Source: Bradyrhizobium japonicum USDA 6 (GTDB lineage: Bacteria; Pseudomonadota; Alphaproteobacteria; Rhizobiales; Xanthobacteraceae). From it: DNA of 64,000 bases. Positions within the stretch are counted from its first letter, which is position 1; each line of letters opens with the position of its first letter. The position numbers were made by a program, and so were the translations under genes. Of this stretch, positions 56,119-64,000 are shown one piece after another. The DNA is taken from positions 1,962,001 to 2,026,000 of the forward strand of contig NC_017249.1 of NCBI RefSeq assembly GCF_000284375.1. The letters run 5' to 3'. A model generated the notes under the pieces. The model was given only the letters and a program-made list of their open reading frames with translations, did not search any database and was not told the origin of the DNA.

Positions 56119-58350
56119 TCAGCGCGGCGGCGCCGACAGAGCGGATCGCAGCATCGCGGCAAGATCCTTCCGCCGGAACGGTTTTGTCAGGATGCGGGCG
56201 TCGCCGACCCCGTCGGGCGTCTTCACGGGATTTTGGGTGTAGCCGGAGGTGAAGAGCACCTTGAGCCCGGGCCGCAAGCCGGTCGCTTGCCTGGCGAGCT
56301 CCGGCCCGAACATGCCGCCCGGCATCACGACGTCGGTGAGCAGCAGGTCGATGTCGCCGGGGCGACGCAACAATTCGAGAGCCGCGGGACCGTTCGACGC
56401 CGCGATGACGCGATAGCCCAGCGTCTTCAGCTCGCTCTCGACATAGGCCCGAACCATGTCGTCGTCCTCGACGACAAGAATGGTCTCGCTTCCGTCGGGG
56501 GCGACGATCCGTTCCGCGGGTGAGGGCTGCTCGTTTGGTGGTGTTGCAAGGCGGGGAAAGAACAGCCTGACGACGCTGCCTTGCCCCGGTTCGGACTGCA
56601 TCTGCACGACCCCGCCGGATTGCCGCACAAAGCCGTAGACCATGCTCAGACCGAGGCCGGTGCCCTTGCCGACCTCCTTGGTGGTGAAGAACGGCTCGAA
56701 CGCCCGGCTCGCCACCTCGGCAGTCATGCCGCTGCCGGTGTCGGTCACGGCCACCATGACGTAGTCGCCCGGCCGCGGCTCGCCGTTGACGTCAAGGTCG
56801 GATTCACCGAGCGAGGTGTTTCGCGCCTCGATCGTCAGCTTGCCGCCGAGCGGCATGACGTCACGCGCGTTGAGCACGAGATTGAGCAGCGCCGTCGTCA
56901 GCTGGCCGGGATCGACGCTGGTCAGCCACAGATCCGGTTCGAGCGCGAAGGTGCATTCGATGTGCTCGCCCAGGGGCCGGCGCAGCAGCTGCTCCATTTC
57001 GTGAATCTTCACGGCGATGTCGATGTCTCGCGGCCTCAGGGGCTGCTTGCGCGCGAAGGCGAGCAGGCTTCGCGTCAGGTCGGAGCCCCGCTCGGCGGCG
57101 GTCGCAATGTCGTTGGCGATCCGGTGCAATTCCTTGTTGCCGGCCAGCCTGTCGGCAAGATGCTCGGAGTTGCCGAGAATGACGGTCAAGAGGTTGTTGA
57201 AGTCGTGCGCCACGCCGCCGGTGAGCTGGCCCATGGCTTCCATCTTCTGGGATTGGCTGAGCTTGTGGCTGAGGTCGGCGATGGCGGCGCGTTGCTGCTC
57301 GAGCGACTCGGCGGTCCCGTTGAGCAGGGTCATCAATCCGCCCAGCTCGCCGCCCGGGTGGGGAGGCGGAATTCGCGCGCTGAGATCTCCGAGCCCAAGC
57401 TTCTTCGCCATGGTGGCGAGACGTCCGACCTGACGCCCGACGCTCACGGTTGCAAGGATCCAGACGGCCGCGAGTAGCAGCAGCGAGGCCACCGCGAGTA
57501 TCGCCACATCCTCATAGAGCCGGCGATTGGCCGCCGCGACAAGTCCGTCCTCGGACCGTCCGACCATGATGTAGAGGCCGGCATCGCGGGTCGAAGGCGA
57601 GCGCGCGGCGACAGCCCAGACATGCGTCCGGCCGTCGCGATCGGTCACCTCCTGATACGCCTTTCGGTCGGGCGTTGCGGCGAAGCGGAGCAGGTCGGAT
57701 CCCGCGATCGACGTGCCGACCGGCTCGGTCCAGCCTCCGCGGGACGGGGCGACCAGAACCGTTCCCTTGCTGTCGAGGAGCAGGATCTCCTTCTGGCCGA
57801 GCAGCCGCTTGTCGTGAAACTCCGCGAATTTGCGCAGGTTGAAGGAGGCGAGCAGGACCAGCTTAAGGGCGCCCGTCTCTGATCGCACCGGATAGGCGAT
57901 CTGGAGCACCGATAGTCCGGTCAGCCGGCCGAATACCGGCTCGAGCGCGATGCCGCGCGACGCCAGGGCCTGTTTGAAATAGGCGCGATCCCGGAGGTCG
58001 AGGGTGCGATTGGTCCGCAGCGAATCGCAGAACAGGCTGCCGTCGGGATCGATGGTCAATATCCCGGTGAACTGTGGGTATTCCTCGCGCACTTCCGACA
58101 GGAACGCCGAGCACGCCGCCTTGTCGCGCGTGTCGAGGTCGCGCGCGCGGGCGAGACCATAGTGAAGCTGGGCGGTGCCCTGGATCTTCTCATCCAGGTC
58201 GCTTGCAATGTCGTCGGCTGTCGCGGTCAGATTGGCCAGGGCCGCGTTGATTTCGCTGCTGCGATTTTGCACGAAACGTAAGCCGACGAGGATGGCCGGC
58301 ACCAGCATGGCCGCAATGACGAGTATCAGTAGCCGGGTACGCAAGCTCAT
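56119..58350 (-). CDS. Membrane-bound hybrid histidine kinase with receiver domain
   Basis: A 743-residue protein from ATG 58350: a first membrane span near the N-terminus, an extracellular dCache-like sensor (about 45-290) and a second span with HAMP (about 290-350). HisKA follows with His382 in GGVAHDFNNLL, then HATPase with DTGSGM and GTGLGLSMVYG, and a C-terminal receiver with phospho-acceptor Asp673 in LLTDVVMPG. It senses an unknown signal and autophosphorylates. The output may pass through the receiver to another protein. The longer frame to 58461 starts with TTG and is less likely. Confidence 0.9.
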   Translation of the reverse strand: MSLRTRLLILVIAAMLVPAILVGLRFVQNRSSEINAALANLTATADDIASDLDEKIQGTAQLHYGLARARDLDTRDKAACSAFLSEVREEYPQFTGILTIDPDGSLFCDSLRTNRTLDLRDRAYFKQALASRGIALEPVFGRLTGLSVLQIAYPVRSETGALKLVLLASFNLRKFAEFHDKRLLGQKEILLLDSKGTVLVAPSRGGWTEPVGTSIAGSDLLRFAATPDRKAYQEVTDRDGRTHVWAVAARSPSTRDAGLYIMVGRSEDGLVAAANRRLYEDVAILAVASLLLLAAVWILATVSVGRQVGRLATMAKKLGLGDLSARIPPPHPGGELGGLMTLLNGTAESLEQQRAAIADLSHKLSQSQKMEAMGQLTGGVAHDFNNLLTVILGNSEHLADRLAGNKELHRIANDIATAAERGSDLTRSLLAFARKQPLRPRDIDIAVKIHEMEQLLRRPLGEHIECTFALEPDLWLTSVDPGQLTTALLNLVLNARDVMPLGGKLTIEARNTSLGESDLDVNGEPRPGDYVMVAVTDTGSGMTAEVASRAFEPFFTTKEVGKGTGLGLSMVYGFVRQSGGVVQMQSEPGQGSVVRLFFPRLATPPNEQPSPAERIVAPDGSETILVVEDDDMVRAYVESELKTLGYRVIAASNGPAALELLRRPGDIDLLLTDVVMPGGMFGPELARQATGLRPGLKVLFTSGYTQNPVKTPDGVGDARILTKPFRRKDLAAMLRSALSAPPR

Positions 58351-58651
58351 CGGTCGGGCGGTCCAATTTGGTCGTCGCGCGTGCTGGTTCGAAGATGCAA
58401 TCTGCGGCACCACCCTCCGCCCAGTCCATAGGCATCGCGCCGAAAAGGCCCCCGCGGGCAAAGATTTCGGCTGCGCACATCACGGATGAGTCCCCGGAGA
58501 GTTCGCCCGCGAGGCGCTGTTGGGCTGACGTCGGGGCTCCCAGGATACCGTCATTCAGCAATCAACGCGCGCGTGCGCGCAGGTCGCGAAGGCGCTAATA
58601 TCGGGATCGCGCGCGACGGAGATCGTGCCGGTGACGAGGAGAGGGAGCCGC

Positions 58652-59422
58652 ATGTCGATCTCGGGCAAAGTCGATCCGGTGGTGCGTCCCGTGGCGGCGA
58701 CCGACATCGCCGAGGCGCTGGTCGAGGGTTTGCGCGATTTCCAGGCGCTGCCGCTCTACGGGCTCTGCTTCGGCGCGCTCTACGCAGGCGGCGGCATCGC
58801 CATCATGCTCTGTCTCACCGCCTTCGGCATGGTCTATCTCGTCTATCCCCTTGCGGCCGGCTTTGCATTGATCGGGCCGTTCGTGGCGATCGGTCTGTAC
58901 GAGGTCAGCCGTCGCCGCGAGCGCGGCGAGCCGGTCTCCTTCGGCGGGATCTGGTCGGCGATACGCGCGCGCAGCGAGATCGGCTGGATGGCCTTCGTCA
59001 CGCTGTTCGTGTTCGTGATCTGGATGTACCAGGTGCGGCTGCTCATCGCGCTGCTGCTCGGCCTGCACGCCTCGTTCTCGAGCTTGCAGGAATTCATGAC
59101 AGTGGTGCTGACGACGAATGAGGGCCTGCTGTTCCTCGCCATCGGCAACGCGGTCGGTGCCGCGCTGTCGCTGATCTTGTTTTCGCTGACGGTGGTGTCG
59201 TTTCCGCTGCTGCTCGACCGCGAGGTCGATTTCGTCACCGCCATGGTGACGAGCGTGCGTGCGGTGGTGACCAGCCCGCTGCCGATGGTCTCGTGGGCCG
59301 CGGTGATCGTGATGCTGCTGATCGTCTCGGCGCTGCCGTACTTTCTCGGACTGGTCGTGACGCTGCCCGTGCTCGGGCATGCGACGTGGCATCTCTATCG
59401 GCGGCTGGTGGTGCCGGTGTAA
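58652..59422 (+). CDS. DUF2189 integral membrane protein
   Basis: A 256-residue protein with about six hydrophobic spans. The N-terminal half (LVEGLRDFQALPLYGLCFGA, then LVYPLAAGFALIGPFVAIGL) matches the DUF2189 pattern of internally repeated helices. Function is unknown. ATG 58652 follows GAGGAGAGGGA. Confidence 0.8.
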   Translation: MSISGKVDPVVRPVAATDIAEALVEGLRDFQALPLYGLCFGALYAGGGIAIMLCLTAFGMVYLVYPLAAGFALIGPFVAIGLYEVSRRRERGEPVSFGGIWSAIRARSEIGWMAFVTLFVFVIWMYQVRLLIALLLGLHASFSSLQEFMTVVLTTNEGLLFLAIGNAVGAALSLILFSLTVVSFPLLLDREVDFVTAMVTSVRAVVTSPLPMVSWAAVIVMLLIVSALPYFLGLVVTLPVLGHATWHLYRRLVVPV

Positions 59423-59467
59423 GGTCGTCGCCTCTGCTGCTTTCGCTCTCCCCTTGGGGATGTCGCA

Positions 59468-59545
59468 AGGTGGGCAAAGCGAAGCGTGCCCACCATTCAG
59501 AAAGATGGTGGGCACGGCGCAAGTGCGCCTTTGCCCACCCTACGA
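59468..59545. repeat. Palindromic repeat, second copy of the 7059 family
   Basis: AAGGTGGGCAAAGCGAAGCG and CGCCTTTGCCCACCCTACG flank GTGCCCACCAT/ATGGTGGGCAC; the arrangement is the same as at 7059-7148, in the opposite direction. Confidence 0.8.
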
Positions 59546-59576
59546 TTCCGAGTTCGCGGAGACAGACCCGTCTCGG

Positions 59577-60089
59577 TCACGGCGTCTTGATCCCCATCGC
59601 CTTCAACGCCGCCAGCATCTGCGCCGGGGGTGTCATTTTGATCTGCGGCGCCTTGCCGGTTTCCAGCAAACTCTTCAGTCCCGACAGGATCGCGGGCCAG
59701 CCGGTGCGGCCGCCGGAGAGGATGTCGTCGCTGAGTGCGCGGTCGTGGCGTTCGCTCATGGTGAGGCGGACGGCCTCGCCGGCTTGCTCGATCTCGTAGG
59801 TGACGAGCGTGGTGCCGAGCTTTGCGACGAGGTCGGGCCAGTTGACGTTCCATGTCACCGTCAGCTTGTTCGGCGGATCGTATTCGAAGACTTCGCCCGA
59901 GATGTGCTCGGAACCGTCAGGCGCGCGCACGATGAACCTGCCGCCGAACCTCCGTTCCATCTCCACGGCAAAGCCGGAAAAGTACTTCCTGCTGAACTCG
60001 GCCGAGGTCAGCGCTTCCCAGACCTTCTCCGGCGTGGAGACGATGTAGATGGTGTAGACCGTCAGCGGTTTGAACTGATCGAGGTTCAT
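59577..60089 (-). CDS. SRPBCC (AHSA1-like) protein, second of a pair
   Basis: A 170-residue START-fold protein beginning YTIYIVSTPEKVWEALTSAE, the AHSA1/START signature, with the C-terminal helix LSGLKSLLETGK. SRPBCC proteins bind hydrophobic ligands in a deep pocket; substrate unknown. Its ATG overlaps the upstream gene stop by 4 bases, so it is the last gene of an ArsR-SRPBCC-SRPBCC operon. Confidence 0.85.
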   Translation of the reverse strand: MNLDQFKPLTVYTIYIVSTPEKVWEALTSAEFSRKYFSGFAVEMERRFGGRFIVRAPDGSEHISGEVFEYDPPNKLTVTWNVNWPDLVAKLGTTLVTYEIEQAGEAVRLTMSERHDRALSDDILSGGRTGWPAILSGLKSLLETGKAPQIKMTPPAQMLAALKAMGIKTP

Positions 60090-60556
60090 TTTGCGTCGAA
60101 TCCCTTGTTGAGGGCTGCGCGTGGAATGCCGAGCAGCTTGCCGGTCTCGAGCAGGCTCTTGAGCTGGGACAGGATCGCCGGCCAGCCGTTGGAGACGGCG
60201 CCGAGATATTTGCCACCCTCGACGAAGCCGTCATGCAACACGGTCAAACGCACGAGCGAGCCGAACGGTTCGATCGTGAAGACGACACGCGATATCGGCT
60301 CGCCGCGCAGCTCTTCGAACTTCTGGTGCTTGAAGCTGTAGGACAGGCGGCGCGGCGGATCGGCCTCCAGAATCTCGCCGGAATCGGTGACCTCGCCGTC
60401 GAGCGTGAGCGCGAAGGGCGAGCCGACCTTCCAGTCCGACCGGACCTCGGCGCCGAACCAGTATTGCCTGGTGAACTCGCTCGACGTCAGCGCCTCCCAC
60501 AGCTTCTCCGGCGTGGTCTCGATATAGCTCACATAGACGAATTGGGGCTTACTCAT
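60086..60556 (-). CDS. SRPBCC (AHSA1-like) protein, first of a pair
   Basis: A 156-residue START-fold protein, FVYVSYIETTPEKLWEALTS with WFGAEVRSDW and DSGEILEADPPRRLSY. It is paralogous to the next gene and starts within the upstream ArsR gene. The paired regulator/SRPBCC arrangement is common in actinobacteria and alphaproteobacteria; the ligand is unknown. Confidence 0.85.
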   Translation of the reverse strand: MSKPQFVYVSYIETTPEKLWEALTSSEFTRQYWFGAEVRSDWKVGSPFALTLDGEVTDSGEILEADPPRRLSYSFKHQKFEELRGEPISRVVFTIEPFGSLVRLTVLHDGFVEGGKYLGAVSNGWPAILSQLKSLLETGKLLGIPRAALNKGFDAK

Positions 60557-60863
60557 CGCGCTTCTCCAACTGACGTTTCAACTCGCTGAGCGCGGCGAGC
60601 TTGCCGCGCTCGAACTTCCTGATCCAGCGTTCGCCGATCTGATGGATCGGCACCGGATTGAGGTAATGCAGCTTCTCGCGGCCATGCCTGATGGTCGTGA
60701 CCAGATTGGCCTCTTCGAGAATGACAAGGTGCTTGGTTACGGCCTGGCGCGTCATCGCGAGGCCTTCGCAGAGTTCGTTCAGCGTCTGGCCGTTCCTGGC
60801 GTGAAGCCTGTCCAGCAGCGACCGTCGTGACGCATCGGCGAGCGCTTTGAAGACCTCATCCAT
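60549..60863 (-). CDS. ArsR-family transcriptional regulator
   Basis: A 104-residue wHTH protein (VFKALADASRRSLLDRLHAR, recognition LAMTRQAVTKHLVILEEANL). ATG 60863 lacks a clear RBS; an in-frame TTG at 60881 is possible. It overlaps the SRPBCC start by 8 bases, forming one operon. Classical metal-binding Cys are absent, so it responds to something else. A near-perfect palindrome 15 bp upstream of the start is its likely operator. Confidence 0.87.
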   Translation of the reverse strand: MDEVFKALADASRRSLLDRLHARNGQTLNELCEGLAMTRQAVTKHLVILEEANLVTTIRHGREKLHYLNPVPIHQIGERWIRKFERGKLAALSELKRQLEKRDE

Positions 60864-60877
60864 GGCGGCGATAATAG

Positions 60878-60893
60878 GCAACCAAATGGTTGC
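60878..60893. promoter_or_regulatory. Candidate operator GCAACCA-AA-TGGTTGC
   Basis: A perfect 7-bp inverted repeat with a 2-bp spacer, immediately upstream of the ArsR start. It resembles sites reported for ArsR/SdpR-type regulators with SRPBCC partners, and is well placed for autoregulation. Confidence 0.65.
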
Positions 60894-60979
60894 ATGTCAA
60901 GATGGTGTCTTTGGCGCCCGGAAATGGCTGTGCTAGCCTTGAAGCTCAGCCAACGCAGATTGGTTCCGGGAGAGCTTTG

Positions 60980-62428
60980 ATGTTCCGTTGCTTCTCACTC
61001 GCTGCAGGCCTTGTCCTTTTCGCCTGCAGCACCACGGCCCAGGCGCAACAGAAGCAGACCATCGGCGCGCCGCCGGAAGCGTCCAATATGAAGCTGGTCG
61101 GCACCAACGACCTGCAGGCGCGCAGCGCGTACCAGCCGACCATCCATCACCAGGGTGCGCGCTGGATCGCCTATATCGGCCATCACGGCGGCACCGACGA
61201 CGTGCCCGCGCCCGTCAATCCGATGACGGGGCAGGCCGAACCGAATGGAACGTCCATCGTCGACGTCACCGATCCCGCGCGTCCAAAATATCTGCGGCAT
61301 CTGCCGGGACAGGAAGGCAAGTACGAATCCGGCGGCGCGCAGATGGTGCGGGTCTGCGACGGCAAGTCGCTGCCGAAGGGCGATCCCAATGCGGTCTACA
61401 TGCTCCGCACCTTCGGCAGCGAGGCGCACGAGATCTGGAACGTCGCCGATCCCGCAAATCCCGTGCTCGTTACGCGCATCGGCGGCCTGAAGGACACCCA
61501 CAAGAGCTGGTGGGAGTGCGACACCGGCATCGCCTTTCTCGTCTCCGGCGCGCCGGACTGGCGCACGCGGCGCATGACGCAAGTCTACGACCTCGGCGAT
61601 CCCGCGCATCCGCAGAAAATCCGCGATTTTGGCCTGCCCGGCCAGGAGCCCGGCTCGACCGGCGCCGTGCCGACCGAATTGCACGGGCCGATCTCGACCG
61701 GACCCGACGGCAATCGCGTGTTCTTCGGCTACGGCACCAACAAGGGCGGAATTTTGCAGATCGTCGATCGCGACAAGTTGCTGAACGGGCCGAAGGAGCC
61801 GACACCGGAGAATCTGCGCTATCCCGAGATCTCGCGCATGCCGATGTCCGCCTTCAACGGCGCGCATACGACGTTCCCGATGCTCGACATGCCGGTCACC
61901 GAATTCGCCGAGGACAAGGACGGCAAGACCCGCGACATCGTCATGATCGTCGACGAGGCGATCCTGAACGAATGCGGCGAGGCGCGGCAGATGGTGTGGT
62001 TCGCCGACGTCACCACCGAGACGCGGCCGATGATGATCTCGAGCTACACCGTGCCGGAGGCGGGCGGACAGTTCTGCCAGCGCGGCGGCCGCTTCGGCTC
62101 GCACTCCTCGAACGAGAGCATGGCGCCGGTCTATTACAAGAAGATGGCCTTCATCGCCTTCTTCAATGCGGGCGTGCGCGCGCTCGACATCCGCGATCCC
62201 TATCACCCGAAGGAGGTCGGCTATTTCATCCCGGCGATCACGCAGGCCACCGACAAACGCTGCATTCCCGTCGAGGGCGGCGAGCGCTGCAAGGTCGCGA
62301 TCCAGACCAACAATGTCGAGACCGATGATCGCGGCTACATCTACATCGTCGACCGCGCCAACACCGGCCTGCATATCCTCGAGCTGACCGGACCGGCGCG
62401 CGCGGCCGCCGGCCTGCCGAGGAACTGA
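60980..62428 (+). CDS. Secreted LVIVD-repeat type protein
   Basis: A 482-residue protein with a signal peptide (LAAGLVLFACSTTAQA). Repeated blocks typical of LVIVD/beta-propeller proteins follow: GTSIVDVTDPARPKYL, HEIWNVADPANPVLV, YDLGDPAHPQKI and GVRALDIRDPYHPKEVGYF. Role is unknown; a periplasmic beta-propeller is likely. Starts at ATG 60980. Followed on the same strand by another secreted protein. Confidence 0.8.
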   Translation: MFRCFSLAAGLVLFACSTTAQAQQKQTIGAPPEASNMKLVGTNDLQARSAYQPTIHHQGARWIAYIGHHGGTDDVPAPVNPMTGQAEPNGTSIVDVTDPARPKYLRHLPGQEGKYESGGAQMVRVCDGKSLPKGDPNAVYMLRTFGSEAHEIWNVADPANPVLVTRIGGLKDTHKSWWECDTGIAFLVSGAPDWRTRRMTQVYDLGDPAHPQKIRDFGLPGQEPGSTGAVPTELHGPISTGPDGNRVFFGYGTNKGGILQIVDRDKLLNGPKEPTPENLRYPEISRMPMSAFNGAHTTFPMLDMPVTEFAEDKDGKTRDIVMIVDEAILNECGEARQMVWFADVTTETRPMMISSYTVPEAGGQFCQRGGRFGSHSSNESMAPVYYKKMAFIAFFNAGVRALDIRDPYHPKEVGYFIPAITQATDKRCIPVEGGERCKVAIQTNNVETDDRGYIYIVDRANTGLHILELTGPARAAAGLPRN

Positions 62429-62430
62429 CG

Positions 62431-62973
62431 ATGCGGCGCGGGGCGGCGATTGCGGCCGTGGCTATCGCGCTCGGTGTGTCCGGCGTCGGGGCCTATCGGC
62501 TTGCGCCGGCGCTGGCGGCGGAATCGGCGGGCTGGCGCGAAATCGCATGGCCGTTCCCGCGCGACGGCTGGCCCGCCGGCCGCGCGTTCCGCTGCGACGG
62601 CGCCTGCGCGGGCACCGAGCTCTACGTGCGCGCCAAGCGCGGCTTCTGCAATTGCGACCGCGGCGTCGCCGACGATGATGAGGTCGATCGCGTTGCCGAC
62701 GTCGATCTGATCAGCCCGCGTTTTGCCGCCGTCGCACCGGGCGAGGAGGTGGGACTTGGCGAGATGCGCGGCCGTGCCAGGCGCTATGATCTCGATATGG
62801 CCGACGGTGTCCGTCATGCCGCGATCGGCATCGCCGTCTCGCGCCGCTGCGATCTCTTCGTCGCTGCGGTCCAGGGGCATGGCGAAGCCGGCGTCGTGCA
62901 GCGTGCGGCGCTGGCGTTCCTGGAGAGGCCGGAGATGAAGCTATGGGCGACCGCAGCGCTGGACGGACAGTGA
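62431..62973 (+). CDS. Secreted protein of unknown function, Cys-rich central part
   Basis: A 180-residue protein with a signal peptide or anchor (IAAVAIALGVSGVGAYRLAPALAA). It has a pair of Cys clusters: FRCDGACAG and RGFCNCDRG. RRCDLFVAAVQG follows. It starts only 2 bp after the LVIVD protein stop, so it is co-transcribed and perhaps works with it. I do not recognise the family. Confidence 0.75.
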   Translation: MRRGAAIAAVAIALGVSGVGAYRLAPALAAESAGWREIAWPFPRDGWPAGRAFRCDGACAGTELYVRAKRGFCNCDRGVADDDEVDRVADVDLISPRFAAVAPGEEVGLGEMRGRARRYDLDMADGVRHAAIGIAVSRRCDLFVAAVQGHGEAGVVQRAALAFLERPEMKLWATAALDGQ

Positions 62974-63018
62974 GTGTCATGCATTAATGCGCCAAACCGC
63001 TCTCAGCGAGTCCTCCCC

Positions 63019-63639
63019 ATGATGTCCATGCAAGCCTATTTCGCCTTCGTCGCCGCCTGCATTGCGCTGGCGTTGCTGCCGGGGCCCATCGTGACCCTCG
63101 TCATCGCCAACGGCCTGCGCCACGGCACACGCGCGGCGCTGACCAACATTCTCGGCGTGCAGATGGGGCTGTTGATCGTGATCGGCATCCTCGCAGTCGG
63201 TCTCACCTCGCTCATGGCGACAATGGGCTATTGGTTCGACTGGGTGCGCTTTGCAGGCGCGGCCTATCTGGTCTGGCTCGGCATCAAGCTGATCCGCGCT
63301 CCGGTTGAAGGCGTCGACACCGACGCGCCTCCGCCTCCCCCTCGCGGCGGCTTTCTCTTGCAGGGCTTCGTCGTGGCGTTGTCGAACCCGAAGCTGCTGG
63401 TGTTCTTCGGCGCGTTCATTCCGCAATTTATGGACATGAGCAAGGATCACCTGTCGCAGGTCCTGGTGCTCGGAATCACCTTCATGGTGCTTGCCGGCCT
63501 GACGGACGGAATCTACGCGCTGCTTGCCGGTCAGGTCCGCGGCTTTTTCTCGGCGCGCCGCACCCGCTTGGTGTCGCGCGTCTCCGGCGGCTTCATGATC
63601 GGCGGCGGCATCTGGCTGGCGCTTATCCGGGCCAAATAA
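63019..63639 (+). CDS. LysE/RhtB-family amino acid exporter
   Basis: A 206-residue, six-span membrane protein. The motif ALLPGPIVTLVIANGLRHGT near the N-terminus and NPKLLVFFGAFIPQF in the middle are LysE/RhtB signatures. It exports amino acids or homoserine lactone; the substrate is unknown. Starts at ATG 63019 (ATG 63022 is next). Confidence 0.92.
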   Translation: MMSMQAYFAFVAACIALALLPGPIVTLVIANGLRHGTRAALTNILGVQMGLLIVIGILAVGLTSLMATMGYWFDWVRFAGAAYLVWLGIKLIRAPVEGVDTDAPPPPPRGGFLLQGFVVALSNPKLLVFFGAFIPQFMDMSKDHLSQVLVLGITFMVLAGLTDGIYALLAGQVRGFFSARRTRLVSRVSGGFMIGGGIWLALIRAK

Positions 63640-63723
63640 CCCTTTCTCAAGCCGGTTCGGCTTGAACCCTTCGCGGCGGCGATGCGTCCAATCGGCCATT
63701 GCCGCTGACGAAGGAATTTTGCC

Positions 63724-64000
63724 GTGCCCGATCTGCCCTGGTTCGTCTATGCGATGCTGCTCGCACCGCTCGGGCTGTTATTGGTCGCCGCCGTTGTGAA
63801 GACCTGGCAGGTGCGCGAGGCGCGAAGCTGGCCGCAGGCACCGGGCAAGGTCGTCCGTTCGGTCGCCGAGGTGCGCGAGGTCAGGGTGTCCGACAGCGAC
63901 CGCGAGGAAGGCTATCGGCTCGAGAGCCGTAATTTTGCGAACGTGACTTACGAATATTCGGTCGGCAGCCGCAGGCTGAGCTGTAACCGCATCTCGATCG
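63724..64000 (+). CDS. DUF3592-domain membrane protein (3' end outside window)
   Basis: GTG start at 63724, open to the window end. Residues 8-25 form a membrane span (YAMLLAPLGLLLVAAVVKTW), and the segment after it (PGKVVRSVAEVREVRV, then VTYEYSVGSRRL) matches the DUF3592 extracellular beta domain. Family function is unknown. At least 92 residues are visible. Confidence 0.75.
   Translation, partial: MPDLPWFVYAMLLAPLGLLLVAAVVKTWQVREARSWPQAPGKVVRSVAEVREVRVSDSDREEGYRLESRNFANVTYEYSVGSRRLSCNRISI

Overview
The window looks like chromosome from a Bradyrhizobium-type alphaproteobacterium (order Hyphomicrobiales). Three things point there. Most genes are GC-rich with strong G/C third positions. The gene set is characteristic: serC-serA, trxB-LysR, an Lrp regulator beside greA-carB, a PdhS/DivJ-like kinase, a Phasin_2-type phasin and a tRNA-His with A73 and no G-1. 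Many intergenic palindromic repeats are of the kind common in that genus. The species assignment is inference.

Layout. 1-8.6 kb: the 3' part of an EF-G-like GTPase; an XRE regulator with a SulP anion transporter; a DUF1275 membrane protein; aroE; two tandem secreted paralogues; an FMN lactate dehydrogenase (lldD); and a 55-aa protein. 8.8-21.5 kb: glmM, an Fsr-like MFS pump, two outer-membrane beta-barrels, GST, GNAT, a 68-aa protein, the serine pathway genes serC-serA, a thiolase and an FAD hydroxylase. 21.5-26.4 kb: a large PAS histidine kinase, a phasin and tRNA-His.

26.4-31.2 kb is an accessory, decayed island beginning right after tRNA-His. It holds an integrase truncated before its catalytic domain, a secreted arylsulfatase, an AT-rich patch, and a broken polymerase-like gene fused head-to-head with a broken three-Cys-motif-partner gene, followed by an intact DUF5131 (Gp37/Gp68) gene. 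At 31.2-34 kb, two 3'-end remnants of AEC transporter genes alternate with a SnoaL-like gene and a DUF4126 gene before an intact AEC transporter.

34.4-41.2 kb: a Cys-rich secreted protein, an orphan ParA ATPase, small ORFs, a DapA-like aldolase, a LysR gene next to trxB, Lrp and greA. 41.4-50.3 kb: carB and carA lie on the same strand but 4.2 kb apart. Between them are an MFS/ArsR divergent pair with two identical-geometry operators, a tRNA-like relic, a methyltransferase, Dps and a cupin. 50.4-64 kb: hydrolases, YqeY, an epoxide hydrolase, an acyl-CoA synthetase, a MarR regulator with a palindromic site, a hybrid histidine kinase, an ArsR-SRPBCC-SRPBCC operon with its own palindrome, a LVIVD-type secreted protein, a LysE exporter and the start of a DUF3592 protein.

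I found no CRISPR array, intact prophage or biosynthetic cluster. The most unusual parts are the tRNA-His island with its fused gene fragments, the repeated AEC tails, and several clean operator or RNA-structure candidates.
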